A stretch of 64,000 nt of DNA from Ceratobasidium sp. AG-K (Eukaryota > Basidiomycota > Agaricomycetes > Cantharellales > Ceratobasidiaceae): positions 2,108,001 through 2,172,000 of the forward strand of contig JAWNGF010000008.1 of the NCBI GenBank assembly GCA_037039685.1, given 5' to 3'. A program made the position numbers and the translations under genes. Shown in pieces: positions 55,975 through 64,000 of the stretch; position 1 is the first letter of the stretch; each line of letters begins with the position of its first letter. The notes under the pieces were generated by a model. It made no database searches. It was not told where the DNA came from and was given only the letters and a program-made list of their open reading frames with translations.

Positions 55975-56472
55975 TGTCGTGACCCAAGGCCCCTCCAATA
56001 GACTTGGACTCCGATTTACTTGCCGTGTGTCTTCCTTACTTGCATTCTCCTTTGTATGTGCTTCCTTTGTTGCCTGCTTCCTTTGTTTGTGTGCAGCCTT
56101 AGGCTGCTTCCTTTTTCTTTTGTATTACAACTTCCTTTCTTGGCAAGTCATGTTCCTTTATAGGACATGACTCATAGAGCTTTCTGATTGGATAGTTTGT
56201 ATGACTTGTTTCTTGGCATGAGTATGACCCATGTCTTTTCTTAATATATAATGAGGCCACAACAAGCATGGTATCCCCATCTTGTTTTGCCTTGTCATTT
56301 CCCCAACAACCAGTCCTTCACTGGGTTTCCCTCAGGGTTACCTTGGATCCTCAGGTCTTAGTGCCATTCATAATCTACAGTTTATAGTTCTTTGGGTGCC
56401 AAGTCTCTCTAAAGCCTTGACTTGTGCACATACAGTTACAGTCAGCAACCATCATAGTGTTGGGTTGCAACA
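55975..56472 (+). repeat. Element C 3' LTR
   Basis: 498 bp, starts TGTCGTGACCC, ends GGGTTGCAACA. Confidence 0.92.
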
Positions 56473-58179
56473 TGAAAACTGTAATAGGCTGCTCAGTTCC
56501 TTCTAGGAAAATGCACCAGTGCTCAAAGGACCAAATGATTGCCAGTAGCTCCTTGTCATGAGTGTCATAGTTCAGCTTGGCAGGGGAGAAGCTTGCAGAC
56601 ATGAAGGCTGCAGGGTGAAAGCGTCCATCCTCCTGTCTCTGTGACAACACAGCACCCAGAGCTGTTCCAAAAGCATCTGTCTCCAAGAAGGAAGGCCACT
56701 TCTCATTGGGATGTGCAAGTGTGGGTTCCTTGCAAATTGCCTCCTTGATGGCACCAAACAAACGCTGCTCTGCCTCAGTCAATTGCCAGGCCGCCTCCTT
56801 CTTGGGGAGATTGTTGAGGGGGCATGCTACGCAGCTAAAATCAGGAACAAAAAGGCAATAGATGTTTGCAAAGCCCAGGAATGCTTGAACTTGTTCCACA
56901 GTGAGGAGATTTGGCCACTCTTTGACCTCTTGAACCTTGTCTTTCTCCATGGAAATGCCCTCAGGGGTGATCACTAGACCAATATAGTTCACTGATGTGA
57001 CAAAGAAGTCGCATTTGGAAGGATTGCAGAACAACTGATTTTCCCTGAGTTCCTTGAGCAGTTCTTTGACATGTTCCTCATGCTCAGCAACAGAATTGGA
57101 GAAGATCAGGATGTTGTCAAGTTAAACAATCACAGTGATGTCCAGCAGGTTGTGGAAAATATTGTTCATGAAGTGTTGGAAGGCAGCAGGAGTGTTGCAA
57201 AGACCAAAAGGCATAACCAAGTGCTCAAACAGGCCATATTTCGTTCTGGAAGTGGTTTTTGCTCATCTCCTGCTTTGATATGCACATTGTTGTATCCAGA
57301 GCGCAGCTCCAGCTTAGTAAATATTTTAGCATGCTTGAGTTTCTCCACAAGGTCTTCTTGTTGCAGCAGGGGGTAGCAATCCTTGATGGTGTTATTGTTA
57401 AGGCAACAACAATCAGTCACCAGTCTCAGGTCATGAAGTCCCTTGGGGATAAACATCACAGGGGCACCTCCAGGTGAGGTGCTTGGCCTAATATTCCCAG
57501 CAGCAAGCTCCATGTCAATGTACTGCTTGAGAACAGTGGACTCCTTGGGAGTCATTGGATAGATCAGTCTCAAGGGAACATCCTTTCCTGGCTCCAGGTT
57601 GATTTCACAGTCATAAGGGCAATGAGGTGGCAGTTTGACAAAGAACTCATTGCTAAATATGCTCAGGAAGTCATGAAATATTGGGGGAACAATCTTGTGA
57701 AAGGGGGACAATTTTGCCAGCCTAGATTCCCCAGACTGGCATGAAAGAACCTCAATAGTAGACCAGTCAATGTCTGGGTTAGCTTGCTGTAACCAGGGCA
57801 TGCCCAGAATTGTGTCTCTGTCTTTAAGCAGCAAGCAGTAGAAGGTTTGAGTAACATAATGCAAAAGGGCACTAAATTTGAAGAAGAATTTGAATCTGAC
57901 AGACTCCCTGACTTCTTTGCCATTGATTCTATCAACTTGGCGTGCTGCTGTCAGCTCAGTGAGGGTCTGGGAGTGGCAACAAGCAAATTGTGGGCCAATG
58001 ACATTGGCAGATGAACCAGAGTCAAGCAAAGCAAAATATGAGTCTGTGTTTCCCTCAATGTCAATCAGTAGAATGGGTGCCATATTGTTGTGAAGGGCAA
58101 CAAAATACAGGGGTTCATATGACAAAGGAAGATTTTTGGTGCATGTTGACACAGAACAACAGTGCCCTTGACTTTTCCT
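56473..58179 (-). pseudogene. pol: Element D pol, upstream part (protease, RT, RNase H start)
   Basis: Protease SYFALLDSGSSANVIG near 58.0 kb; RT fingers and palm from 57.6 to 57.2 kb. The catalytic YLDD is destroyed: a TAA replaces the Tyr and the second Asp reads Asn (about 57.11-57.13 kb). RT thumb/RNase H continues to PITVF, where element C is inserted. Enzymatically dead. Confidence 0.85.
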
Positions 58180-59600
58180 GACTGCTGAGAGGCTTCCACT
58201 ACTTCCTCAGTGGTTCCAGCTTTTCCAAACTACTTCTTGAGGGTTTCCACACATCATTCAGTCTTGCAGTCTTCAAACTTGTGATTTCTGCCACATTTGA
58301 TGCATTGCCCAGCAGTGCCACACTTGTCCTTGATTTCCCAGGTAACAAAGCCCATGGACTTGCCCTGAGCCGGTCTGGAAGTGGCTGGGATGGTCCCTGA
58401 GGGGTGGCAAGCTTCAAATAGCATGTTGTCAATCAAACAAGCAGTGGAAATGGGCTGATCAATGGTTCTGATGTTTTGAGTGATGGCCAACTCAATTAGC
58501 TTCTGGCAAACTTCTGGTTTCAGTCCTCAGCAGAATGCTGCCATCAGGGCCTTGTCCTGCCACTCAAGGTTGCTCATGATAATGTAGAAGTCTGTGGAAT
58601 GGTCACTAGCCAAGCAGGCTGGAGTCAGAGAGTGGATTTTGCACTCTGCAACTTACTTTGCTGCAGGATCAGACCACTAAGAGATGAATCCCGACTCAAA
58701 AGCGGTCCAGTTGGCCAGGAGAGGGTTGGCATTGCCATTGACAAGTTTGTAGAGGTAGAACTGACCCCAGGGACAAGGCTGACTGTCTTTCAGGTTCATG
58801 AGAACATAGGTGATCTTGGGATGATCAGAAGCAAAGGTAGAATGATTGGCAAGGAAGTAGGCTTTGCATTCCAGCATAAACAATTTCGCTCCAGGGCCCT
58901 TCTTGCCATCATACTTCTCAGGGCTGGGGATCTTGGATTTGGGAATAGAAGCACCAGTGGTCTGACTTAATTCTTGGATCAAAGCGCTTGAATGAGCAGT
59001 TAAGGAGTGCCCCAGAGCCTCTCCCATCATTTTCATGGCCCCATGCTTCTCCTGGGCTTCTGGTGAGCGTCTCAAGGTTTGGAAACATGGCTGATGTGGG
59101 GCTGGAGTGGGATTAGGATCTGGGGTCTCCTCATAGGAGCAAAGAGAGTGGATTGATTGATTGTTGTCCTCTGGAGCCTTGTTCTTTCCTTTTCCCCATC
59201 CAATATGACTGGCAGAGGGTTTAGGGTTGCTTTGTGAATACCCAAGGCAAATGATGGAGGAAGAAGGGAATGCAGATGCTTGCAAAGGCGCAGGAGATTC
59301 ACTTTTAATGAGAGGGCAATGAGGGATGCTTCCTGAGGGATCTTCTGACCCAAAATGCCTGGGGATGTGGTAATTGTGCGTGGTGGAGCTCCCAGTTGCC
59401 TGAGAAGGCCTTGGAGCATCCTCCAGTGATACTTAGGAAATCCCTCCTGTCCTGGGGGGCATTACGGACTTGGGGGCCCCAATATTGATTGCCTGGTTGA
59501 CAACCCAGTCAATCTCCTGCTCTATGTGTGCTTTTAGGGTGTCTTCCAGCTCTTGGATGCGTTGCAGGAGTATTTGTGTGTAAATTTCCATCATTTGGGA
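58173..59600 (-). pseudogene. gag: Element D gag, decayed
   Basis: Fragments in order: a disordered N-terminus (about 59.5-59.0 kb), a capsid-like part (KIPSPEKYDGKKGPGAKLF), and a zinc knuckle CIKCGRNHKFEDC at about 58.3 kb. Several stops and at least one frame change. The degenerate heptamer A GGA AAA lies at 58173-58179 in gag phase. Confidence 0.75.
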
Positions 59601-59951
59601 GATTTTGATGGGTTTTTTGGTTGATTGTTTGTGAATTGTGCAGTAGACACACTCTAGTTTTCTTCAATCTGGGTCCTTAAATAGGTGCATGCCTCCTGAG
59701 GTACTTTTGCTTCCTGGGCATTGGGAGTTTTCCCTTGTTCCTGAGGTGGAAACTGACTGTCCTGTGGCTGATTTGCACTCCATGGAGGCACCTGAAGAAG
59801 ATGATGCACTTGGCAAAGATGGGGTTGAGAATTAGGCTAGCTTGGCTGCTAAGGATGGTCCTTGGAAGGCGCATGTTGATGGCTTGGATGATGTGCAGCT
59901 GATGAGAGCAATGGGAAGCCAGTTTGGGGTGACATGGATGGCTACAGCCTA

Positions 59952-59968
59952 GTAAGAACAATTTACTA
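59952..59968 (-). promoter_or_regulatory. Element D primer-binding site (self-priming type)
   Basis: Minus strand GTAAATTGTTCTT (complement of 59954-59966) lies directly inside the 5' LTR and is the exact complement of AAGAACAATTTAC in the LTR hairpin (complement of 46459-46471). Confidence 0.7.
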
Positions 59969-60061
59969 TGTCACAACCTGCTCAGAGAAGGGTTGTTTGA
60001 GACTAGTGCGTGGCTCTTAGGACTGAAAATCACTGAGAGGCTCCAAACAATGATGGATAAC
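59969..60061 (-). repeat. Element D 5' LTR, visible part
   Basis: 93 bp matching the start of the left LTR (TGTCACAACCTGCTCAGAG ... GGATAAC), then cut by element E. Confidence 0.85.
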
Positions 60062-60497
60062 TGTAAGGGTCACCTGCCCTCAGGGCCGGGCCGCCCGGCT
60101 AGACCCTGAGGTCCCACTGCCTTACCCTAGCCTGCACCACATGTAAACTAAGACCGCAGCGCATATATGCAGCAAACTGCAGTGCCATCAGCACTGCGCA
60201 ATGAATAAAGAATCAATAGCATGAATGACTTGTAAACTACATGGGTGCAAGGCGCCATAGAGAATGGAGGAGGAAACAAACAGGGTGCAGGGCACCCCTA
60301 TAGATACAGTATATAAGAACAAACATGTAGACTCAGAAAAGATGTACTTAGTCTTACCTTTACTTGAATACAATAGTTTTGGTAGCCAGCAGTGTCTCAC
60401 TCATTTTGACACTTAAGGTTTTGGCACTTACTTATTTGAGTACGTGAGGTTTTGATTTGATTACTAACTACGTGTATTACATTATAGAAACCTGACA
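60062..60497 (+). repeat. Element E 5' LTR (candidate)
   Basis: About 436 bp, TG...CA ends, TATA box near 60318. The 3' boundary is inferred from the CA end only. Confidence 0.6.
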
Positions 60498-61346
60498 TTT
60501 TTTGGCTTACGGACATCTACTTGCTTTGAGTACCTTCAATCTGATCAACGGAGGGAATGGATTCCAGTGAGTAAACGTGTGCATATAACAACTGAATAAA
60601 TTTGGTAGCTACAAGAACATGGCGAGTCTAACGGGAGTGACGGCTGCACCTAAATCGAGCTCGTCATCAACCACCCCTCCTCATCAACTAGCGTCCTCCT
60701 AGCAACCAGCAAGTGGGATGTCAGAAAGACCCCAAGATACCAACCCACTGAAGATCATCTGCGTCGGCAGCACCAGCAACCTCCAGTCACCCCTTTTGGT
60801 GCATACAGCTGGGGATCCAGACCTGAACAGTTTACCCCAATCAAGGATATTGATCTCTGGTACCTTGATTCTACTGCCAAGCCTATCAGGATCAAAGGGA
60901 GCTGGAGGACCGGCAACGGGAGTGGGAACGGGTAGGTGCAAAGCGCCGTCGGAGGATGGTGGGGAAGGAGATAGAACATACTGAGAGGCGGACATGGGTA
61001 CCGCCACGATAGACATTGGGGGTGATGTAACTAAAGACACCCAAGATGAAGACGTGCCCAACAGCCAAATTGGTGATAGAAGGAACCCAGAGATAAGGGA
61101 CAGATGTCGGGAAGGAACCTGGGGAATCAGCCAAGGAGATGGCACCAACCCAGAACCAACAGGAATCCCAAGGCAAGCCGCAGTAGCCAACAACAAGGAA
61201 TCAGACGTCAATTACAGCAAGACAAGAGGGGATGGCACTAGAAAGAAAATAATGTCAAAGAACAATCGGAGATAGACCTCAAGATGCTCAAGGTAGTGAT
61301 GGACGACAAAAAGCAACACAAAGCGCTTATATGATACCAGAGTCGC
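60498..61346 (+). other. Element E leader / N-terminal gag remnants
   Basis: Contains two open stretches in one frame (60718-60984 and 60994-61275), Gly/Pro- and Asp/Arg-rich, that may be a decayed N-terminal gag part. No domain recognised. Confidence 0.4.
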
Positions 61347-62769
61347 ATGGAAGCCGCAGGAAAGGGGATCAGATTTGAGGAATATGCCAACAGTCCCACC
61401 AAGAAGGCTCTGGAGGGCAAAGCGTTGACAGTAACCAATAAGGCAAAGCTAAAAGAGAGGGCTGACGGAAAGCGACGTGCATTGCTAGGGGTTAGCGTAA
61501 AGGACCTGGAGGGCAAGAAAAAGACGCATACAAGCGCCCAAACTCCAGCAAAACCAATCTCAACCAGAGGTATGCTGTCAGGTGGGTACCTACACAAGAG
61601 ACTAGACGACAAGAAGGGAGGCATTGAGGGCGCCAATCTGGATGATGTGGGATCCAGTAGCAGCAGCAGCTCTAGTAGCAACTCAAGCGACAAAGACATA
61701 GACAACATGTTGCCTAGAGAAATTGCTAAACGCCTAAAGAGGCTGAAATGCGACAGGAAGGAGCATAAGCATAAAGAAAAGCTACGCAGACTTTAACTCA
61801 GCGGATTTAAGGCAAAGTTACCCAGGCCGTACAAAGGAAAACCGGATTATGATTTGTATGAACAATTTGTGTACAAAATAACTACATGGATTGAAGATGC
61901 AGGGTTTAATGATTGAGAAGCGGTTAAGCATGTGAAGGGATTCCTTAAGGGAAAAGCTGGTGAATTCTATATGAGCCATGTTGCCCCTGAAATCCAAGAG
62001 TACACAATGACAATGGTATTCCGCAAGCTATTCAATGCTGTTTCCCGCCAGATGTAAATGCCCAACTCAGGAAGCAGTTCCAGAGGACTGTTCAGGGCGA
62101 TCGGGGGTTCAAGGATTTTGCATGCAAGCTCAAGAAGCTCCAGCAGCAAATCATCAACATCTCTGACAAACAAGTCGCCCAGCGACTCTGGGACGGGGCT
62201 CACAGGTACATAAGGATTGACTGGGCAAAGGCTGGCTATTCAGCTGAAGAGAACACAGTCACTGAACTCAAAGAGTCGGCTGTAAGGTTCAAAGCAGCTG
62301 AAAAGATTCACTGGATAGAACAAAACAAAACAAATGAACACAAAGACCAATGCGATAAATACAAGTCGTACAACAATAAACCCAAGAACACATATGAAAC
62401 AAACACAACACCAAAGAACCCCAACAACACATACAAACCAAAGGAAGAAGGGGATTGGGGAAATGGGAAGGCAAGGTTATTGCCAGAGAAGGCTGCCAAA
62501 TACAGGGCGGCAGGCAAATGCTTCAACTGCTCCAAGGTCGGACACACAGTAAAGGACTGTGCAAAGCGGAACTCAGTCAAACCTAAGGGAATTGCAAGTT
62601 CCTCAATCAGTTTCACATGCATACATGAACTGGAACAAGCACAGGATGGCGTACTCAAAGTGAACACCATAACAATTGAGGAAGTCACCAACTTGGACAC
62701 ATACTCATACCAAGAAGGCCCTAAACAGAACCCTAAGACATTACTTGAGAAGATCTTGGACTTGGAGGT
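61347..62769 (+). pseudogene. gag: Element E gag
   Basis: Lys-rich N-terminal segment with a Ser tract (SSSSSSSSSNSSDKDIDN), a capsid-like part (KPDYDLYEQFVYKITTWIED ... KGKAGEFYMSHVAPEIQEY) and a zinc knuckle CFNCSKVGHTVKDC at about 62.52 kb. In-frame stops (about 61796 and 61914) and a one-base deletion near 62042. The frame runs up to the solo LTR insertion. Confidence 0.75.
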
Positions 62770-63175
62770 TGTTGTGAGCCAGCTCACTCCATTGGACTTG
62801 TCTTGCATCTTGCCCGTCTGTTCTTGTATGTGTTGTTCTGTTTGTGTTTTGTTTGTTATTTCCTATGCCACATTGCCACGTCCTTGTGGTTATTCAGTTA
62901 CATTGTAATGTGGCTGTGCTTTGTATGAGTCATGACTGCCCGCACAGCATGACTCAGTCACTTTCTGAATATATATAGAGGACCAACAAGCCTGGTAACC
63001 CCAGCTTGTTTTGTCTTGTCAAAACATCCCTTTTGAGTGACACTTAGAACCACCCCTACCCTTTAGAGCCTACAGACACTTAAGTGTGTTGCAGTTCAAG
63101 AGGTCACTTAGGTCTTAGTGCCGTCCACTCTCCCTTGCGGCTTTTCTCATAGCCACTAAGAAGTAGCTTACAACA
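62770..63175 (+). repeat. Family-A solo LTR inside element E
   Basis: 406 bp, about 50 bp shorter than the family norm because of an internal deletion before the TATA box. Perfect gaggt duplications (62765-62769 and 63176-63180). Removing it joins the E gag and protease frames. Confidence 0.9.
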
Positions 63176-64000
63176 GAGGTGTATGCAGTCAAGAAGGAGG
63201 TGAAACTGCCAATGGAATGGAATAGTGCTAAACCAAAGGATATGGAACAAAAGGTCCCAAGGCCCATTGTACTAGAGGTTTTAATTAATGGCAACCCTGC
63301 CTGAGCACTCTTAGACAGCAGCTCATTGGGCAACTTTGTGTCCACTATGTTGGCCGATCAGCTCAAGCTTAAGCGCTTGAGATTAGCTAAGCCAATACCT
63401 CTGCAAATGGCCATGTCGGGCTCAAAGAGTTTGATTAACTGGAGGGCGTATACACAGTTTCAGTACCAAGGAATTGACGAGGAACAATTGTTCAATGTAA
63501 TGAACATCAAAAGTTACAACCTAATCCTTGGAACTTCATTCTTATTCCAATATAAAGCCACATTTGGTATAAACCTGCCTAAAGTACATGTGGGAAGTGT
63601 AAAAGCAATGGAAATGAAGGGCGGAACTGTGATGACGATTGCGTTGATGGCAATGGAGATGTTGGAGGACAAGTTGGAGAAGGTTAGAGATATGCTAAGG
63701 AACAAATGTACAGACCTTTGTAAAACAGCTGCTGAAACACTGCTCCCCCCCTACCAAGTAATTAACCACTGGATACCTCTAATTGACAAGAACACTGTCT
63801 ATCCATGGCAAACATCGAGGTGTCCTGAGGCACTCAAGGACCAGTGGGAGAAGAAAAAGGACACATACATCCAGTCTGGACGATGGTCTTATGCCACGGG
63901 CAGGAATGCAACCCCCATGCTGTTTCTAGCAAAGAAAGGTGCTGAGGGAACCCAGTTATGGACTGTACTAGACAAGCAAGCGCAGAACAATAACACCCAC
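63176..64000 (+). pseudogene. pol: Element E protease and downstream pol (partial)
   Basis: Aspartic-protease-like domain (ALLDSSSLGNFVS, then MNIKSYNLILGTSFLF) with Ser in place of the usual Gly after the catalytic Asp-Ser, preceded by TGA at 63302-63304. The following sequence (PYQVINHWIPLIDKN ... GRNATPMLFLAKK) looks like the linker into reverse transcriptase and is cut by the window end. Confidence 0.65.

Larger units (their letters stand above)
49275..56472 (+). mobile_element. Ty3/Gypsy element C
   Basis: Plus-strand element of 7198 bp between perfect tgaaa duplications (49270-49274 and 56473-56477), inserted into pol of element D. LTRs 49275-49772 and 55975-56472 are both 498 bp with about 20 differences by eye. 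Order: LTR, self-primer binding site, gag, heptamer, pol, accessory ORF, polypurine tract (AGGGGGGGAAA just before 55975), LTR. Many in-frame TGA codons at former Arg positions mark it as an older, inactive insertion. Confidence 0.93.
38628..60061 (-). mobile_element. Ty3/Gypsy element D (old, heavily nested; right end beyond window)
   Basis: Minus-strand element. Its left (3') LTR starts at 38628 (TCTCACAACC, TG decayed to TC), is split by A copy 2 and ends at 46817 before a complement-of-polypurine run (TGCCCCCCCCCC). The right (5') LTR starts at 59969 (TGTCACAACC) and is itself split by element E at 60062, so its far end lies outside the window. Between them: accessory ORF, pol (split by element C) and gag, all decayed. 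Joining the D pieces across C restores continuous RNase H sequence (ITVF then EYWKTARTFN), confirming the nesting. Confidence 0.88.
60062..64000 (+). mobile_element. LTR retrotransposon E, 5' part (continues beyond window)
   Basis: Begins TGTAAGGGTCACCTG inside the element D LTR; expected target duplicate ataac cannot be checked because the far end is outside. A 5' LTR candidate spans 60062-60497 (GTATATAAG near 60318, end CCTGACA). Gag and protease are in one frame, there is no -1 heptamer and no self-primer complement next to the LTR, so E belongs to a different lineage from A-D. Confidence 0.75.

Noticed and set aside
60062..60497. Self-priming in element E
   Set aside because: The sequence after the LTR (TTTTTTGGCTTACGG) has no complement in the LTR that I can find; E probably uses another primer.

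Overview
The window looks like one contig piece of a filamentous basidiomycete. Genes are split by many introns of about 45-60 bp, the housekeeping genes are of fungal type (INO80, PEX11, CSL4, PRT1/eIF3b, a PFF1-like vacuolar protease), and the repeats are chromodomain Ty3/Gypsy LTR elements. An Agaricomycete near Rhizoctonia/Thanatephorus is my best guess; this is inference, since no marker gene is present. It splits sharply into a compact gene block (1-19.4 kb) and a repeat block (about 19.9-64 kb) with no recognisable host gene.

Gene block, left to right: a RING-finger protein (+), a candidate Tet-like 2OG-Fe(II) oxygenase (-), a 100-N assembly gap, a frameshift-riddled PFF1-type M28 peptidase (-), PEX11 (+), the pyruvate dehydrogenase E2 subunit (-), exosome subunit CSL4 (+), INO80 ATPase (-), a stretch with only doubtful ORFs, mitochondrial fumarase (+), and eIF3b/PRT1 (+). 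Spacing is tight: about 90-155 bp between divergent starts or convergent stops. A CACGTG(A) motif recurs in the intergenic and 5' regions.

Repeat block: two stacks of nested LTR elements, resolved by LTR ends and target-site duplications (TSDs). Stack 1 is a family-A solo LTR (TSD agaat) split by element B (TSD gtggc). B was in turn hit by a nearly intact family-A element (TSD ttttc, LTRs differing at 2 of 456 positions) and by another A solo LTR. Stack 2 is an old element D whose left LTR received a second A element (TSD gaagg, itself carrying an A solo LTR, TSD catct). D's pol received element C (TSD tgaaa), and its right LTR received element E, which runs off the window and carries an A solo LTR (TSD gaggt).

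The most interesting biology is in the elements. Families A, B, C and D all appear to use Tf1-like self-priming: 10-13 nt just inside the 5' LTR are the exact complement of LTR sequence about 33-35 nt downstream of a TATA-like box. In each family that primer is the 3' arm of an LTR hairpin whose stem changes in a compensatory way between families. All four join gag to pol through an in-phase -1 slippery heptamer (G GGA AAA, decayed to A GGA AAA in D). Families A and C, and probably D, carry an accessory ORF after the chromodomain. B instead has a coiled-coil ORF upstream of gag with no in-frame ATG and its own in-phase C CCT TTT heptamer. Decay is dominated by CpG transitions and Arg-to-TGA changes.
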